Source: JAJEBT01 sp965214975 (GTDB taxonomy: Bacteria > Pseudomonadota > Alphaproteobacteria > MPNO01 > UBA830). From it: 64,000 nt of DNA. Both the position numbers and the translations under genes were made by a program. A model generated the notes under the pieces. That model was not told the DNA's origin, did not search any database, and was given only the letters and a program-made list of their open reading frames with translations. Location of the stretch: the NCBI GenBank assembly GCA_965214975.1, contig OZ244055.1, positions 2,108,001 through 2,172,000 on the forward strand, given 5' to 3'. Below, piece after piece: positions 63,001 to 64,000 of the stretch; the first letter of the stretch is position 1; each line of letters starts with the position of its first letter.

Positions 63001-63456
63001 GAGGGGGCGTATCCGGCGACGGCCTCGTACCGCTCGAAGCGGATCGCGGTGCGTGGAGTCCTGACGGGGGACTTCGGGTGGAGCGGCGGCGGGTTGCGGG
63101 TGGAGCCGCAGACAGCCCTGCTCTACGCGGAGGAGGATCTGGATGCGTTCACCGACGGCATGGGTGGCGAGGCGCCGGGGGAACGTCTGTGGCTGGCGCG
63201 GCTCGGGTTCGGTCCGAAGGTGACCTGGAGCCTGGAGGAGAGCGCCACGCACGGGAAGCTGCGCGTGAACCTGGATGCCCACAACCTGGAATCGGCTGAA
63301 GACCGGACGGAGGAGGTCTCGGCTTCGCTGGAGCTGGGGCACCGCCGACGGATCGACGGATGGGGTTCGCTCGACCTGTCCGTCGGCGTCGACGGCCTGG
63401 GGCTGGGCTGGTTCTCCTCGGTCTCCGTCGGGTTGAGATACGAAGCGAGTTTCTGA
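33040..63456 (+). CDS. Giant Calx-beta repeat autotransporter adhesin (about 10,138 aa)
   Basis: One uninterrupted frame of 30.4 kb. The N-terminus has a basic stretch (VKKGLP, RESRARHR) and a hydrophobic export segment ending in a typical cleavage site (MPLVGLAFVLGAASANAQ). The passenger is almost wholly Calx-beta-like domains (about 110 residues each) with the family's acidic loops such as ASVTEGD, GTDYTAGSG, DDADEPNETF and TITDDD; these fold as beta-sandwiches and can bind calcium. Divergent domains run to about 39.3 kb, a homogenised array to about 60.1 kb, then divergent domains again. The last 300 or so residues form a beta-barrel ending in Phe (SVGLRYEASF), the mark of outer-membrane insertion. 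Only three cysteines were noticed. The start is uncertain: GTG 33040 gives a charged N-region, ATG 33139 gives a shorter uncharged one; neither has a clear ribosome site. A surface adhesion role is inferred. Confidence 0.85.
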   Translation: MKKGLPAPEAGLTGRESRARHRGLPGGPGASAWMPLVGLAFVLGAASANAQSGLSIAVDEPEQGNTVNEGDLGDNGRPPRIVFFVERSDTSRDETFDFTLGGTATAGADYRKPINTDLSDVAIVDGEVKGKVTLPAGWPVRAISVQLLDDDLVEPDETVTLTVGAATATVTVEDDDEGPVRISISTSDGYENHPDNGNVPATFTVALDPPAGVPVTVDYETTELGLLQNAAQSGEDYRPASGTLTFAPGETEKTVEVAILDDSIVEDKQFFYLFIRNESASSPEVDVEIDGVSVTGWVFWIFSEDRYTLSVDSPSVSEGQPTESADLPLVARLSNPLQGWRVMVGYTLGGTADAGADYTGPASGTLVFTPGQTEKTIPATVSGDDDVEDDETVTVTATVRDPIDRHVTSGGDEATGTGTIRNDDHRLTIGAPTVTEGDSGTTELEFAVTLAPPSHQTIEIGYGVTGGTADAGTDFAAVPADSKVAFAPGETERTVSVTVNGDTEAEKDETVEVTFTNLTATAAIPSATGTGTIRNDEPTVSRNGTGPVREGFDGLVRVRRVDTSSRETLQLVFGGSATAGDDYVATLDRRRPGHVDSVTFDAGEDERQLTLIMKDDDVDEEDETVVVSIGTSSVTLTIADQDDPPEVSVEAPEAAVTEGDGDLVFPVALSRRSSREIAVSYALGGTATEGEDYATDPGGGTVTFAPGETRKTITLATVDDPLNEPDSETVEVALTEAPSGLAVLDADSDSATATVTDDEPTSRVHLVNILGEPDGRFPVDATVTEGDGFSLRYSVRLEPGNSRPVTVMYVLGGTATAGADYTDPGGGAVTFAPGETRKPIALAVTDDDLVEWEERVSVTLSLSSSERAKDVRPSSDVNRPTVIRRTIRDNDLTFSVEAPGSAVAENAGAEVVFTVTLSAGILRTVTVPYRLSGTATAGADYTDPGGGAVTFAPGETRKTVALAVTDDNIDEPDEAVELAIGGVSASATIADRDDPPVVSVEAPESAVIEGNGSLVFPVRLSHPSSRRITVPYTLGGTADAVTDYTAPPPGTVVFEPGDEDGAITLLTVDDFVHEPDETVEATLAAPASGLATLGAATAEGIIRDDEPTVSPVGTGTVREGFDTYVEIDRIDTSSRETFDASFGGTATKNGDYHARNHDTSRQSERVTFEAGQSRRRLWLRTHPDDVDEEDETVVVAIGTSSATVTIQDQDDPPEASVEAPGAAVIEGAGDLAFPVVLSRMSSREITVSYTLGGTATEGEDYGTDPGGGSVTFAPGETRKTVALATVDNAVGELQETVVVTLSIPRSSSGLVTLGASSAEGAIWNNEHVYLYVDERQVVVNEGGPGTESTVAFGLVLEGAVRDGVTYAWDYALTGTATHGGGAAGGDYSVRSPHARSGTISVPAGAAVAPIEVTVLGDSETEEDETLVLTLSSPRNARILEGRGVSTATIRNDDHRFSIDSPTVTEGDSGTTDLVFTVTLDPPSSFHETRIGYATSDGEGRKAAEEGGLPSRGGDDYEPASGTLVFPAGASTRTITVTVNGDGTFEFDDRMKVELSDPNGPKGGSFTVSRAGVGTIGNDDIITYTIRDDSVSVLEGSRLARNTVSPGGPWDTQEFIYFRVDLSQGVYVGGNAVCLAEEGTAGGGLEGDRARSDNDYLVDERNAKIPNLAYTYDFPLDGEIAPNSFFCRITVWGDDEIEPDETLKVYFYSPSLGLGTRDQPIFMGTATILNDDHALSVDTPSVDEGDEGETGLEFAVTLDPPSTGTVTVDYAVGDGSATAVGERGAAGGHDFLPMAPGTLTFEAGETEKKITVQVGGDKTDEPDETVLVTLSDPVGPGAPDQQPVYSRANSMSTITVPEDPAAGTILNDDPTPTVSVEAPEAAVTEGETLVFPLTLSNPSAEDITVHYALAGSATAGDDYEGPASGTATFAPGDSGSAQSVALKTLDDTVGERDETVEVTLSLPDPDPGRVTLDNEATTATGTILDNDRPLVTVASDGSVTEGDDAVFVLTRERVVSGELAVTFEVTDDDAVLGGEPPTGATFAADAATVRVTLETEDDQRDEPDATLTLTLTDGDGYDLGTSFEAEITIEDNDDTPEVTLALTPSSITEAGGESVVTATLDRPSSAATTVTVSAAPVSPAVPGDYALSANTALTIAAGETASKGVVTIAAVDNAVDALDREVAVSATATNSQGITAPQAVALTIADDDAPELAVGDASVAEGDAGESPTLTFTVTLSPAATLPVTADWKTVDGTAQAGTDYAAGSGSLRFDTGENSKTISVTVTGDDADEPNETLTVTLSNAPGATLAKATATGTITDDDGPPAVTLVLTPSLIGENGGVSTVTATLDRASSAETTVTVSAAPVSPAVPGDYALSTNTALTIPAHSLTSTGVVTIAAVDNAVDALDREVTVSATAANSQGITAPQAVALTIADDDAPELSVGDASAAEGASGESPTLTFTVTLTPAATLPVTADWKTADGTATAGTDYTAGSGSLRFGTGEERKTVTVTVTGDDADEPNETLTVTLSNAPGATLAKAAGTGTITDDDGPPAVTLVLTPASIGENGGESAVTATLDRPSSAATTVTVSVAPVSPTVASDYTLSPDPVLTIPADSLTSTGTVTITAVDNDVDALDGEVTVSAAATNSQGVTAPQAVKLTIADDDAPALSIGDASVTEGDEGQSATLTFTVTLTPAATLPVTADWKTSDGTATAGTDYTAGSGSLRFDTGEDSKTVTVAVTGDDADEPNETFTVTLSNAPGATLAKATATGTITDDDGPPAVTLVLTPASIGENGGVSTVTATLDRASSAATTVTVSAAPVAPAVPGDYALSANTALTIPAHSLTSTGVVTIAAVDNEVDALDREVTVLATAANIQGITAPQAVTLTIADDDAPELSVGDAGVAEGDEGQSATLTFTVTLTPSATLPVTADWKTSDGTATAGTDYTAGSGSLRFDTGEDSKTVTVTVTGDDADEPNETLTVTLSNAPGATLAKAAATGTITDDDDAPAVTLVLTPDTIGENGGESAVTATLDRPSSAATTVTVSVAPVSPTVAGDYMLGANPALTIAAGETASTGVVTITAVDNDVDALDREVTVSATATNSQGIKAPRDATLTIADDDAPELSVGDASVTEGAAGTSATMAFTVTLSPAATLPVTVDWRTADGTATAGTDYTAGSGSLRFDTGEDSKTITVAVTGDDADEPNETLTVTLSNAPGATLAKAAGTGTITDDDDAPAVTLVLTPASVTEAGGRSTVTAVLDRPSSAATTVTVSAAPVSPTVAGDYMLGANTALTIAAGETASTGVVTITAVDNDVDALDREVTVSATATNSQGIKAPRDATLTIADDDAPELSVGDASVTEGAAGGGATLTFTVTLSPAATLPVTVDWRTADGTATAGTDYTAGSGSLRFDTGEDSKTITVAVTGDDADEPNETLTVTLSNAPGATLAKAAGTGTITDDDDAPAVTLVLTPSSITEAGGESVVTATLDRPSSAATTVTVSAEPVAPAVPGDYTLVGSQLTIPAHSLTSTGEVTIAAVDNDVDALDREVTVSATAANSQGITAPEDATLTIADDDAPELAVGDASVAEGDAGGGATLTFTVTLSPAATLPVTADWKTSDGTAEAGTDYTAGSGSLRFDTGEDSKTITVAVTGDDADEPNETLTVTLSNAPGATLAKVAGTGTIRDDDDAPEVTLVLTPSSIGENGGVSTVTATLDRASSAATTVTVSAEPVAPAVPGDYALSANTALTIPAHSLTSTGVVTITAVDNDVDALDREVTVSATAANSQGVTAPDSVTLTITDDDVPELSIGDASAAEGASGTSATLTFTVTLSPAATLPVTADWKTVDGTAQAGTDYTAGSGSLRFDTGEDSKTVTVTVAGDDADEPNETFTVTLSNAPGATLAKAAATGTITDDDGPPAVTLVLTPASIGENGGVSTVTATLDRPSSAATTVTVSAAPVSPAVPGDYALVGSQLTIPAHSLTSTGVVTIAAVDNDVDALDREVTVSATATNSQGVTAPDSVTLTITDDDAPELSIGDASAAEGASGTSATLTFTVTLSPAATLPVTADWKTVDGTAQAGTDYTAGSGSLRFDTGEDSKTVTVTVTGDDADEPNETFTVTLSNAPGATLAKATATGTITDDDGAPEVTLILTPSSITEAGGESVVTATLDRPSSAATTVTVSAEPVAPAVPGDYALSANTALTIPAHSLTSTGVVTITAVDNDVDALDREVTVSATATNSQGVTAPDSVTLTITDDDAPALSVGDASATEGDAGGSATLTFTVTLTPAATLPVTADWKTSDGTATAGTDYTAGSGSLSFGAGEERKTVTVTVTGDDADEPNETFTVTLSNAPGATFSKATGTGTITDDDDAPAVTLVLTPDTIGENGGKSTVTATLDRPSSAATTVTVSVAPVVPAMAADYALSANTVLTIPAHSLTSQGLVTITAADNTVHEGDKAVTVSGAAANAQGATGPRDVTLTIAEDDAAPVVTVAAETAAVTEGEDAVFVLTRASADVTTPLVVDFTLADPDAALAGEAPAMATIPAGETAVRVVLATDDDATHEPDATLTLTLTDGDLYDPGAASSAMVTVRDNEPPGQDSALDAAVTVAADGAVVTEGESTVFTLTRVGVVTEALVVTLDVAGGDGVLAGAPPTEAAFGAGEATTRMTLATDDDEVDEPHATLTMTVIDGDGYYPGAPFEDEVTVRDNDDTPMVTLVLTPASIGENGGVSTVTATLDRPSSAATTVTVSVAPVSPAVPGDYALSANTALTIPAHSLTSTGTVTIAAVDNDIDALDREVTVSATATNSQGVTAPQAATLTIADDDAPELSVGDVSVDEGASGESPTLTFTVTLTPSATLPVTADWKTSDGTATAGTDYTAGSGSLRFDTGEDSKTITVAVTGDDADEPNETLTVTLSNAPGATLAKATATGTITDDDGPPAVTLVLTPASIGENGGVSTVTATLDRPSSAATTVTVSAAPVSPAVPGDYALSANTALTIPAHSLTSTGTVTIAAVDNDIDALDREVTVSATATNSQGVTAPQAATLTIADDDAPELSVGDVSVDEGASGESPTLTFTVTLTPSATLPVTADWKTSDGTATAGTDYTAGSGSLRFDTGEDSKTITVAVTGDDADEPNETLTVTLSNAPGATLAKATATGTITDDDGPPAVTLVLTPASIGENGGVSTVTATLDRPSSAATTVTVSAAPVSPAVPGDYALSANTALTIPAHSLTSTGTVTIAAVDNEVDALDREVTVLATAANIQGITAPQAVTLTIADDDAPELSVGDASVAEGDAGGGATLTFTVTLTPAATLPVTADWKTSDGTAEAGTDYTAGSGSLRFDTGEDSKTITVAVTGDDADEPNETLTVTLSNAPGATLVKAAGTGTITDDDDAPAVTLVLTPSSITEAGGESVVTATLDRPSSAATTVTVSVAPVSPAAANDYMLSANTTLTIATGETASTGVVTIAAVDNEVDALDREVTVSATAANSQGVTAPQAVKLTITDDDAPELSVGDASVIESDAGASATMAFTVTLIPAATLPVTADWKTTDGTAEAGTDYTAGSGSLRFDTGEDSKTVAVTVTGDDADEPNETFAVTLSNAPGATLAKAAGTGTITDDDGPPAVTLVLTPASIGENGGVSTVTATLDRPSSAATTVTVSAAPVSPAVPGDYALSANTALTIPAHSLTSTGVVTIAAVDNEVDALDREVTVSATAANIQGITAPQAVTLTIADDDAPELSVGDASVAEGDAGASATLAFTVTLTPAATLPVTADWKTSDGTARAGTDYAAGNGSLSFDTGEDSKTISVAVTGDDADEPNETLTVTLSNAPGATLAKAAGTGTITDDDDAPAVTLVLTPASIGENGGVSTVTATLDRASSAATTVTVSAAPVAPAVPGDYTLVGSQLTIPAHSLTSTGVVTIAAVDNDVDALDREVTVSAAATNTQGITAPQAVTLTITDDDAPELSVADASVTEGDEGQSATLTFTVTLTPAATLPVTADWKTSDGTARAGTDYAAGNGSLSFGAGEDSKTISVTVTGDDADEPNETFTVTLSNAPGTILGKAAATGTITDDDDAPAVTLVLTPDTIGENGGVSTVTATLDRPSSAATTVTVSAEPVAPAVPGDYTLSANTTLTIPADSLTSTGVVTIAAVDNDVDALDGEVTVSAAATNMQGVTTPQAVKLTIADDDAPELSVGDASVTEGDAGASATMAFTVTLSPAATLPVTADWKTSDGTARAGTDYTAANGSLSFGVGEDTKTISVTVTGDDADEPNETFTVTLSNAPGATLAKAAGTGTITDDDDAPAVTLVLTPASVAEAGGESVVTATLDRPSSAATTVTVAATPVSPTVPGDYALSANMALTIPAHSLTSTGVVTITAVDNDVDALDREVTVSATATNSQGVTAPDSVTLTITDDDAPALSVGDASVTEGDEGQSATLTFTVTLTPAATLPVTADWKTADGTAEAGTDYTAGSGSLRFDTGEESKTVTVTVTGDDADEPNETFTVTLSNQSGATLTDATATGTITDDDDAPAVTLALTPVSIGENGGKSTVTAILDRPSSAATTVTVSVAPVSPAVPGDYTLSANTTLTIPADSLTSTGVVTIAAVDNDLDALDREVTVSATATNSQGIKAPRDATLTIADDDAPELSVGDASVTEGAAGISATMAFTVTLSPAATLPVTVDWRTADGTATAGTDYTAGSGRLRFDTGEDSKTVTVTVTGDDADEPNETFSVILSNQSGATLGDGTAIGTITDDDGPPAVTLKLGPASIGENGGKSTVTAMLDRPSSAATTVTVSVAPVSPATAGDYTLSANPALTIPADSLTSTGVVTITAVDNDVDAPDREVTVSGTATNARGVTAPDSVTLTITDDDAPELSIGDASVTEGASGESPTLTFTVSLVPAATLPVVADWKTSDGTAEAGTDYTAGNGNLRFDTGEDSKTVTVTVTGDDADEPNETFTVTLSNAPGATLSKATGTGTITDDDDAPEVMLVLTPASIGENGGESAVTATLDRPSSAATTVTVSVAPVSPAVSGDYTLGANTVLTIPAHSLTSQGLVTITAADNTVHEGDKAVTVSGAAANAQGATGPRDVTLTIAEDDAAPVVTVAAETAAVTEGEDAVFVLTRASADVTTPLAVDFTLADPDAALAGEAPATATIPAGETTSRVTLATDDDATHEPDATLTLTLTDGDLYDPGAVSSATVTVRDNEPPGQDSALDAAVTVAADRAVVTEGESAVFTLTRVGEVTEALVVTLEVAGGDGVLAGAPPTEAAFGAGAATTRVTLATGDDEVDEPHAELTLTVIDGDGYYPGASFEDEVTVRDDDDAPTVTLVLTPASIAEAGGESTVTATLDVASSEETTVTVSVAPVSPTLAGDYALGPNAVLTVAAGETDSTGVVTITAVDNDVDALDKTVTVSATAANSQGVTAPQAVKLTIADDDAPELSIGDASADEGASGESPTLTFTVSLVPAATLPVTVDWKTADGTATAGTDYTAGSGSLTFNTGENSKTITVTVAGDDADEPNETFTATLSNAPGATVTDGTATGTIRDDDGPPTVTLVLTPASVTEAGGESTVTAVLDRPSSAATTVLVSVAPVSPAAAGDYTLSPDPVLTIPADSLTSTGTVTITAVDNDADALDRELTVSATAANSQGITAPQAVTLTITDDDAPELTIADASVDEGASGESAMLTFTVTLIPPATLPVTADWKTFDGTARAGTDYTAGNGSLRFDTGENSKTITVTVAGDDADEPNETFTVTLSNAPAATLGKETATGTIWDDDDAPAVTLVLTPALITEAGGESTVTATLDRPSSAATTVTVSVAPVSPAAAGDYTLSGNAALTIPAGETASTGAVTIAAVDNDVDALDREVTVSATAANSQGITAPQAVTLTIADDDAPELSVGDASVDEGDEGQSATLTFTVSLVPAATLPVTADWKTSDGTAEAGTDYAAGSGSLRFDTGENSKTISVTVAGDDADEPNETLTVTLSNAPGAILGKATGTGTITDDDDAPTVTLVLTPDTIGENGGKSVVTATLDRPSSAETTVTVSAEPVDPAVPGDYALSANPALTIPAGETASTGVVTIAAVDNDVDALDREVTVSATVANVQGVTAPENVTLTIADDDAPELSVADASVDEGASGESAMLTFTVTLIPPATLPVTADWKTADGTAQAGTDYTTGSGSLSFGAGEDSKTVTVTVTGDDADEPNETFTVTLSNAPGATLAKATGTGTITDDDGPPAVTLVLTPASIAEAGGESAVTATLDRPSSAATTVTVSVAPVDPAVPGDYTLSANAELTIPADSLTSTGEVTITAVDNDVDALDREVTVSATAANSQGITAPRDATLTIADDDAPELSVGDASVTEGDAGESPTLTFTVTLKPAATLPVTADWKTADGTAEAGTDYAAGSGTLTFNSGEESKTVTVTVTGDDADEPNETVTVTLSNAPGATLGKATGTGTITDDDGPPAVTLVLTPASIGENGGKSVVTATLDRPSSAETTVTVSAAPMSPAVPGDYTLSPDPVLTIPADSLTSTGTVTIAAVDNDVDALDREVTVSATAANVQGVTAPDSVTLTIADDDAPELSVGDASVDEGASGESPTLTFTVTLTPAATLPVTADWKTSDGTATAGTDYTAGSGSLRFDTGEDSKTVAVTVTGDDADEPNETFTVTLSNAPGATFSKAAATGTITDDDDAPAVTLVLTPDSVAENGGVSTVTATLDRPSNAATTVTVSAEPVAPAVANDYTLVGSQLTIPAHSLTSAGTVTIAAVDNEVDALDREVTVSATAANSQGITAPQAVTLTIADDDAPELSVGDASVAEGDAGASATLAFTVTLIPAATLPVTADWKTSDGTATAGTDYTAGSGSLRFDTGEESKTITVTVTGDDADEPNETLTVTLSNAPGATLAKATATGTITDDDGPPAVTLVLTPASIGENGGVSTVTATLDRPSSAATTVTVSAAPTSPAVPGDYALSANTALTIPAGQTASTGVVTIAAVDNDVDALDRTVTVSATAANAQGVTAPRDATLTITDDDLPTVTVSPESGAVTEGADATFVLTRAGVLSDELEVAFTVAGGGAVLGAAPPTEATFDAGADTVRVALKTADDRRDEPDATLTLTLTDGAGYDLGAPSEAEVTVEDNDATPTLTLNLSSDSISENGGTGTVTAALGHPSSEETTVTVTAEAVSPAVATDYTLVGGRLTIAAGETASTGEVTIAAADNAVHEGNKRVTVSGTATNAQGVGGPDSVTLTITDDDAAPGLSIADASVAEGDSGNATMTFTVRLTPPAAAPVTVDWATSDGTATAGTDYTAGSGSLAFGAGDGSRTFTVTVAGDEADEPDETFTVTLSNETGATLGDGTGTGTIIDDDLPLVTVTAEADTVAEGADAVFVLARAGDLSATLDVTFAVADSGAVLGGGPPTEAAFDADADTVRVALATDDDEVDEPNATLTLALTDGDGYDLGTPSAAGVTVEDNDDDPPDRVEESGIVVTVARVRDTVTEGENVAFMLTREDTDMTGPLVVRFTLADPAGVLARGQEIPTTATIPAGRTTVTVILATEDDEVDESDATLTLTLDDGAGYDLGTSFEAAVTCEDNDNGDAPTVTVAADADTVTEGEEAVFVLTRTGVLSEALEVSFTLDDESGVLASEEPPASATFEAGAATARVSLATEDDLVAEPDARAVLTLRSGAAYGLGDPSAATVVVRDDDGLQVVTVRAVSGRAPEAEASAGALAAVAGREAAESGPGRSGEPSATVAEGGQAVFELRRTGGDVSAALTVELEVSERDGDMVPAALEGVRRARFAPGERDSLFVVETDDDGVAEPDGELTVAVRRNGGFYEVGQPGTATVRLADAGGASVLAQGRRAGAAALLRRHVERFSRLASDVALGRLAGGSRVSTADLRADDEGVSANGEVAVALPSGWDGWGNLRYSDLGGAADGGVWDVYAGADRLSADGRTVYGVLTGYEPGRVTSGGVRLEAGHVQFGVYGAHRLSETLTVDGALGWGRGKGRLSRVEGAYPATASYRSKRIAVRGVLTGDFGWSGGGLRVEPQTALLYAEEDLDAFTDGMGGEAPGERLWLARLGFGPKVTWSLEESATHGKLRVNLDAHNLESAEDRTEEVSASLELGHRRRIDGWGSLDLSVGVDGLGLGWFSSVSVGLRYEASF
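36176..36185. repeat. Run of ten C inside the giant autotransporter gene
   Basis: Encodes the proline triplet in DYTAPPPGTVVFEPG, where sister domains read DYTDPGGGAVTFAPG with mixed codons. Gain or loss of one base would shift the frame at about residue 1,045 and remove nearly all repeats and the barrel. Confidence 0.9.
46288..47140. repeat. Interrupting module, copy 1
   Basis: Domain block beginning LTIPAHSLTSQGLVTITAAD and ending GDGYYPGAPFEDEVTVRDN. It recurs 7,824 bases downstream with only scattered differences and no length change over the part checked. Confidence 0.8.
47268..48726. repeat. Perfect 681-bp tandem duplication within the array
   Basis: Bases from about 47268 to about 48045 recur 681 bases later with no difference noticed, including unit-specific changes such as GDVSVDEG and the TTG-A-CAACGACATC spelling of DNDI. 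Before and after this span, single-base differences reappear. This marks a very recent copying event. Confidence 0.8.
54112..54964. repeat. Interrupting module, copy 2
   Basis: Second copy of the block at 46288-47140, offset by exactly 7,824 bases at both ends. Few substitutions are seen (for example AMATIPAGETAVRVV versus ATATIPAGETTSRVT). Confidence 0.8.
62550..63456 (+). other. Autotransporter beta-barrel domain of the giant protein
   Basis: The C-terminal 300 or so residues show alternating amphipathic strands with glycine and aromatic girdles: GWDGWGNLRYSDLGG, VYGVLTGYEPGRV, VQFGVYGAHRLSETLTV, GGLRVEPQTALLYAEE, LDLSVGVDGLGLGWFSS and a terminal Phe. A linker helix (GAAALLRRHVERFSRLASDV) precedes the barrel, as in type V secretion proteins. 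Confidence 0.8.
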
Positions 63457-63530
63457 ACGAGACGGAATCCGCATCCCGGGGACGTGCCGGCGCGCCAGGC
63501 CCGGCCCGGGGAGATGCTCCCGACCGTCGC

Positions 63531-64000
63531 CTATCCTTCGCTCTCGTACTCGACGCCCTCGGCGTCGAGGCACCGGCGGATGACGCTTGCGTGCACCGCG
63601 AGGCCGGTGTTGAGGAACTGGTGCTCCACCCGCCCCGGCGCTCCGCCCGGCACCCGCGGATGGAATCCGGTCGCGTGGTGCATGGTGTGGGACTGGATCC
63701 CCCACACCACCGCGTCGGCGTCGAACACCGGCCCGCCCATCTGCCCGACGAGGCTCGGCGTCGAGGTCTCGATGAACGGGCTCGGGTCGCCGTCCCCGCT
63801 CCCCGGCGCCCGGGTGCTGACCACCCTCGTGAACATCCCCTCCAGGGGAAACATCGGCAGCGGCACCGACCCCGGGGGCAGGGTGAACGTCTTCGCCTTC
63901 TCGTCGTAGACCGGCTCGATGCGGTGCAGGGGGAAGCCGAGCTTGCACAGGCTCCTCCCCGGCGCGTAGCCCCGCGAGGGATCCTTGAGCACCGGGAACC
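63531..64000 (-). CDS. Trypsin-like serine peptidase domain protein, C-terminal part (partial)
   Basis: The gene enters from beyond the right edge; about 156 residues are visible. The pattern ETSTPSLVGQMGGPVFDADA followed by VVWGIQSHTMH matches the end of chymotrypsin-fold peptidases, where GxSGGP holds the catalytic serine. Here the serine position is methionine (GQMGGP), so the visible domain may be inactive, unless the alignment is shifted. It converges on the giant gene with a 74-base gap and no evident shared terminator. The catalytic His and Asp lie outside the window. Confidence 0.6.
   Translation of the reverse strand, partial: FPVLKDPSRGYAPGRSLCKLGFPLHRIEPVYDEKAKTFTLPPGSVPLPMFPLEGMFTRVVSTRAPGSGDGDPSPFIETSTPSLVGQMGGPVFDADAVVWGIQSHTMHHATGFHPRVPGGAPGRVEHQFLNTGLAVHASVIRRCLDAEGVEYESEG

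Overview
This is a very GC-rich window. Gene order and protein types point to an alphaproteobacterium. The run surA - pdxA - rsmA is a conserved alphaproteobacterial order, and the catabolic genes (Rieske oxygenase, gentisate-dioxygenase-like cupin, ACMSD-like amidohydrolase, TauE exporter, ornithine-cyclodeaminase-like protein) are common in Rhodospirillales-like and Rhizobiales-like genomes. The species cannot be named from sequence alone. All calls were made by eye from translations, so repeat and element borders may be off by a few bases.

Left third (1-17.3 kb) is an eroded defence and mobile-element island, all genes on the minus strand. It holds an Eco57I-type restriction/methylase gene thrown out of frame at a run of ten C; a cupin + Rieske catabolic pair; a zinc-ribbon protein with a HEPN-like motif; an IS630-family element nested in the target duplication of a MITE-like element; a DUF3892 pair; a beheaded ImmA/IrrE-type gene; and an IS1634-family element with an adjoining inverted partial copy. 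Beyond these lies a compact operon: hsdM - HEPN toxin - MNT antitoxin fused to HsdS - DUF4365 protein - partner gene. The partner is cut by the IS and hsdR is not in the window. The IS-flanked joint looks like an IS-driven deletion.

Middle (17.5-32 kb): amidohydrolase, TauE-type permease, ornithine-cyclodeaminase-like protein, rsmA, pdxA and surA on the minus strand. Next come an orphan DUF1778 antitoxin with a wrecked GNAT toxin, a family-3 solute-binding protein, and a plus-strand cluster: a SAM methyltransferase, a solute-binding-protein/permease fusion, and a permease fused to a transmembrane sensor and a SpoIIE/PP2C phosphatase. No ABC ATPase is visible, so this set may be a ligand-sensing receptor rather than an importer. 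A membrane protein truncated by an IS1634-like relic follows.

Right half (33-63.5 kb) is one continuous gene of about 30.4 kb (about 10,100 residues). It encodes a secreted calcium-binding-type (Calx-beta) repeat protein with an N-terminal export signal and a C-terminal outer-membrane beta-barrel, i.e. a giant autotransporter adhesin. Its centre is a homogenised array of 681-bp units, including a recent perfect tandem duplication. Runs of 11 C (just before the start) and 10 C (in the coding sequence) could act as contingency loci. A partial trypsin-like protease gene converges on it at the right edge.

Most notable candidates: the HEPN/MNT module wired into a type I R-M operon through an MNT-HsdS fusion; the ATPase-less permease-phosphatase receptor; and long G/C tracts in two genes whose products (a restriction enzyme and a surface protein) are typical phase-variable functions.
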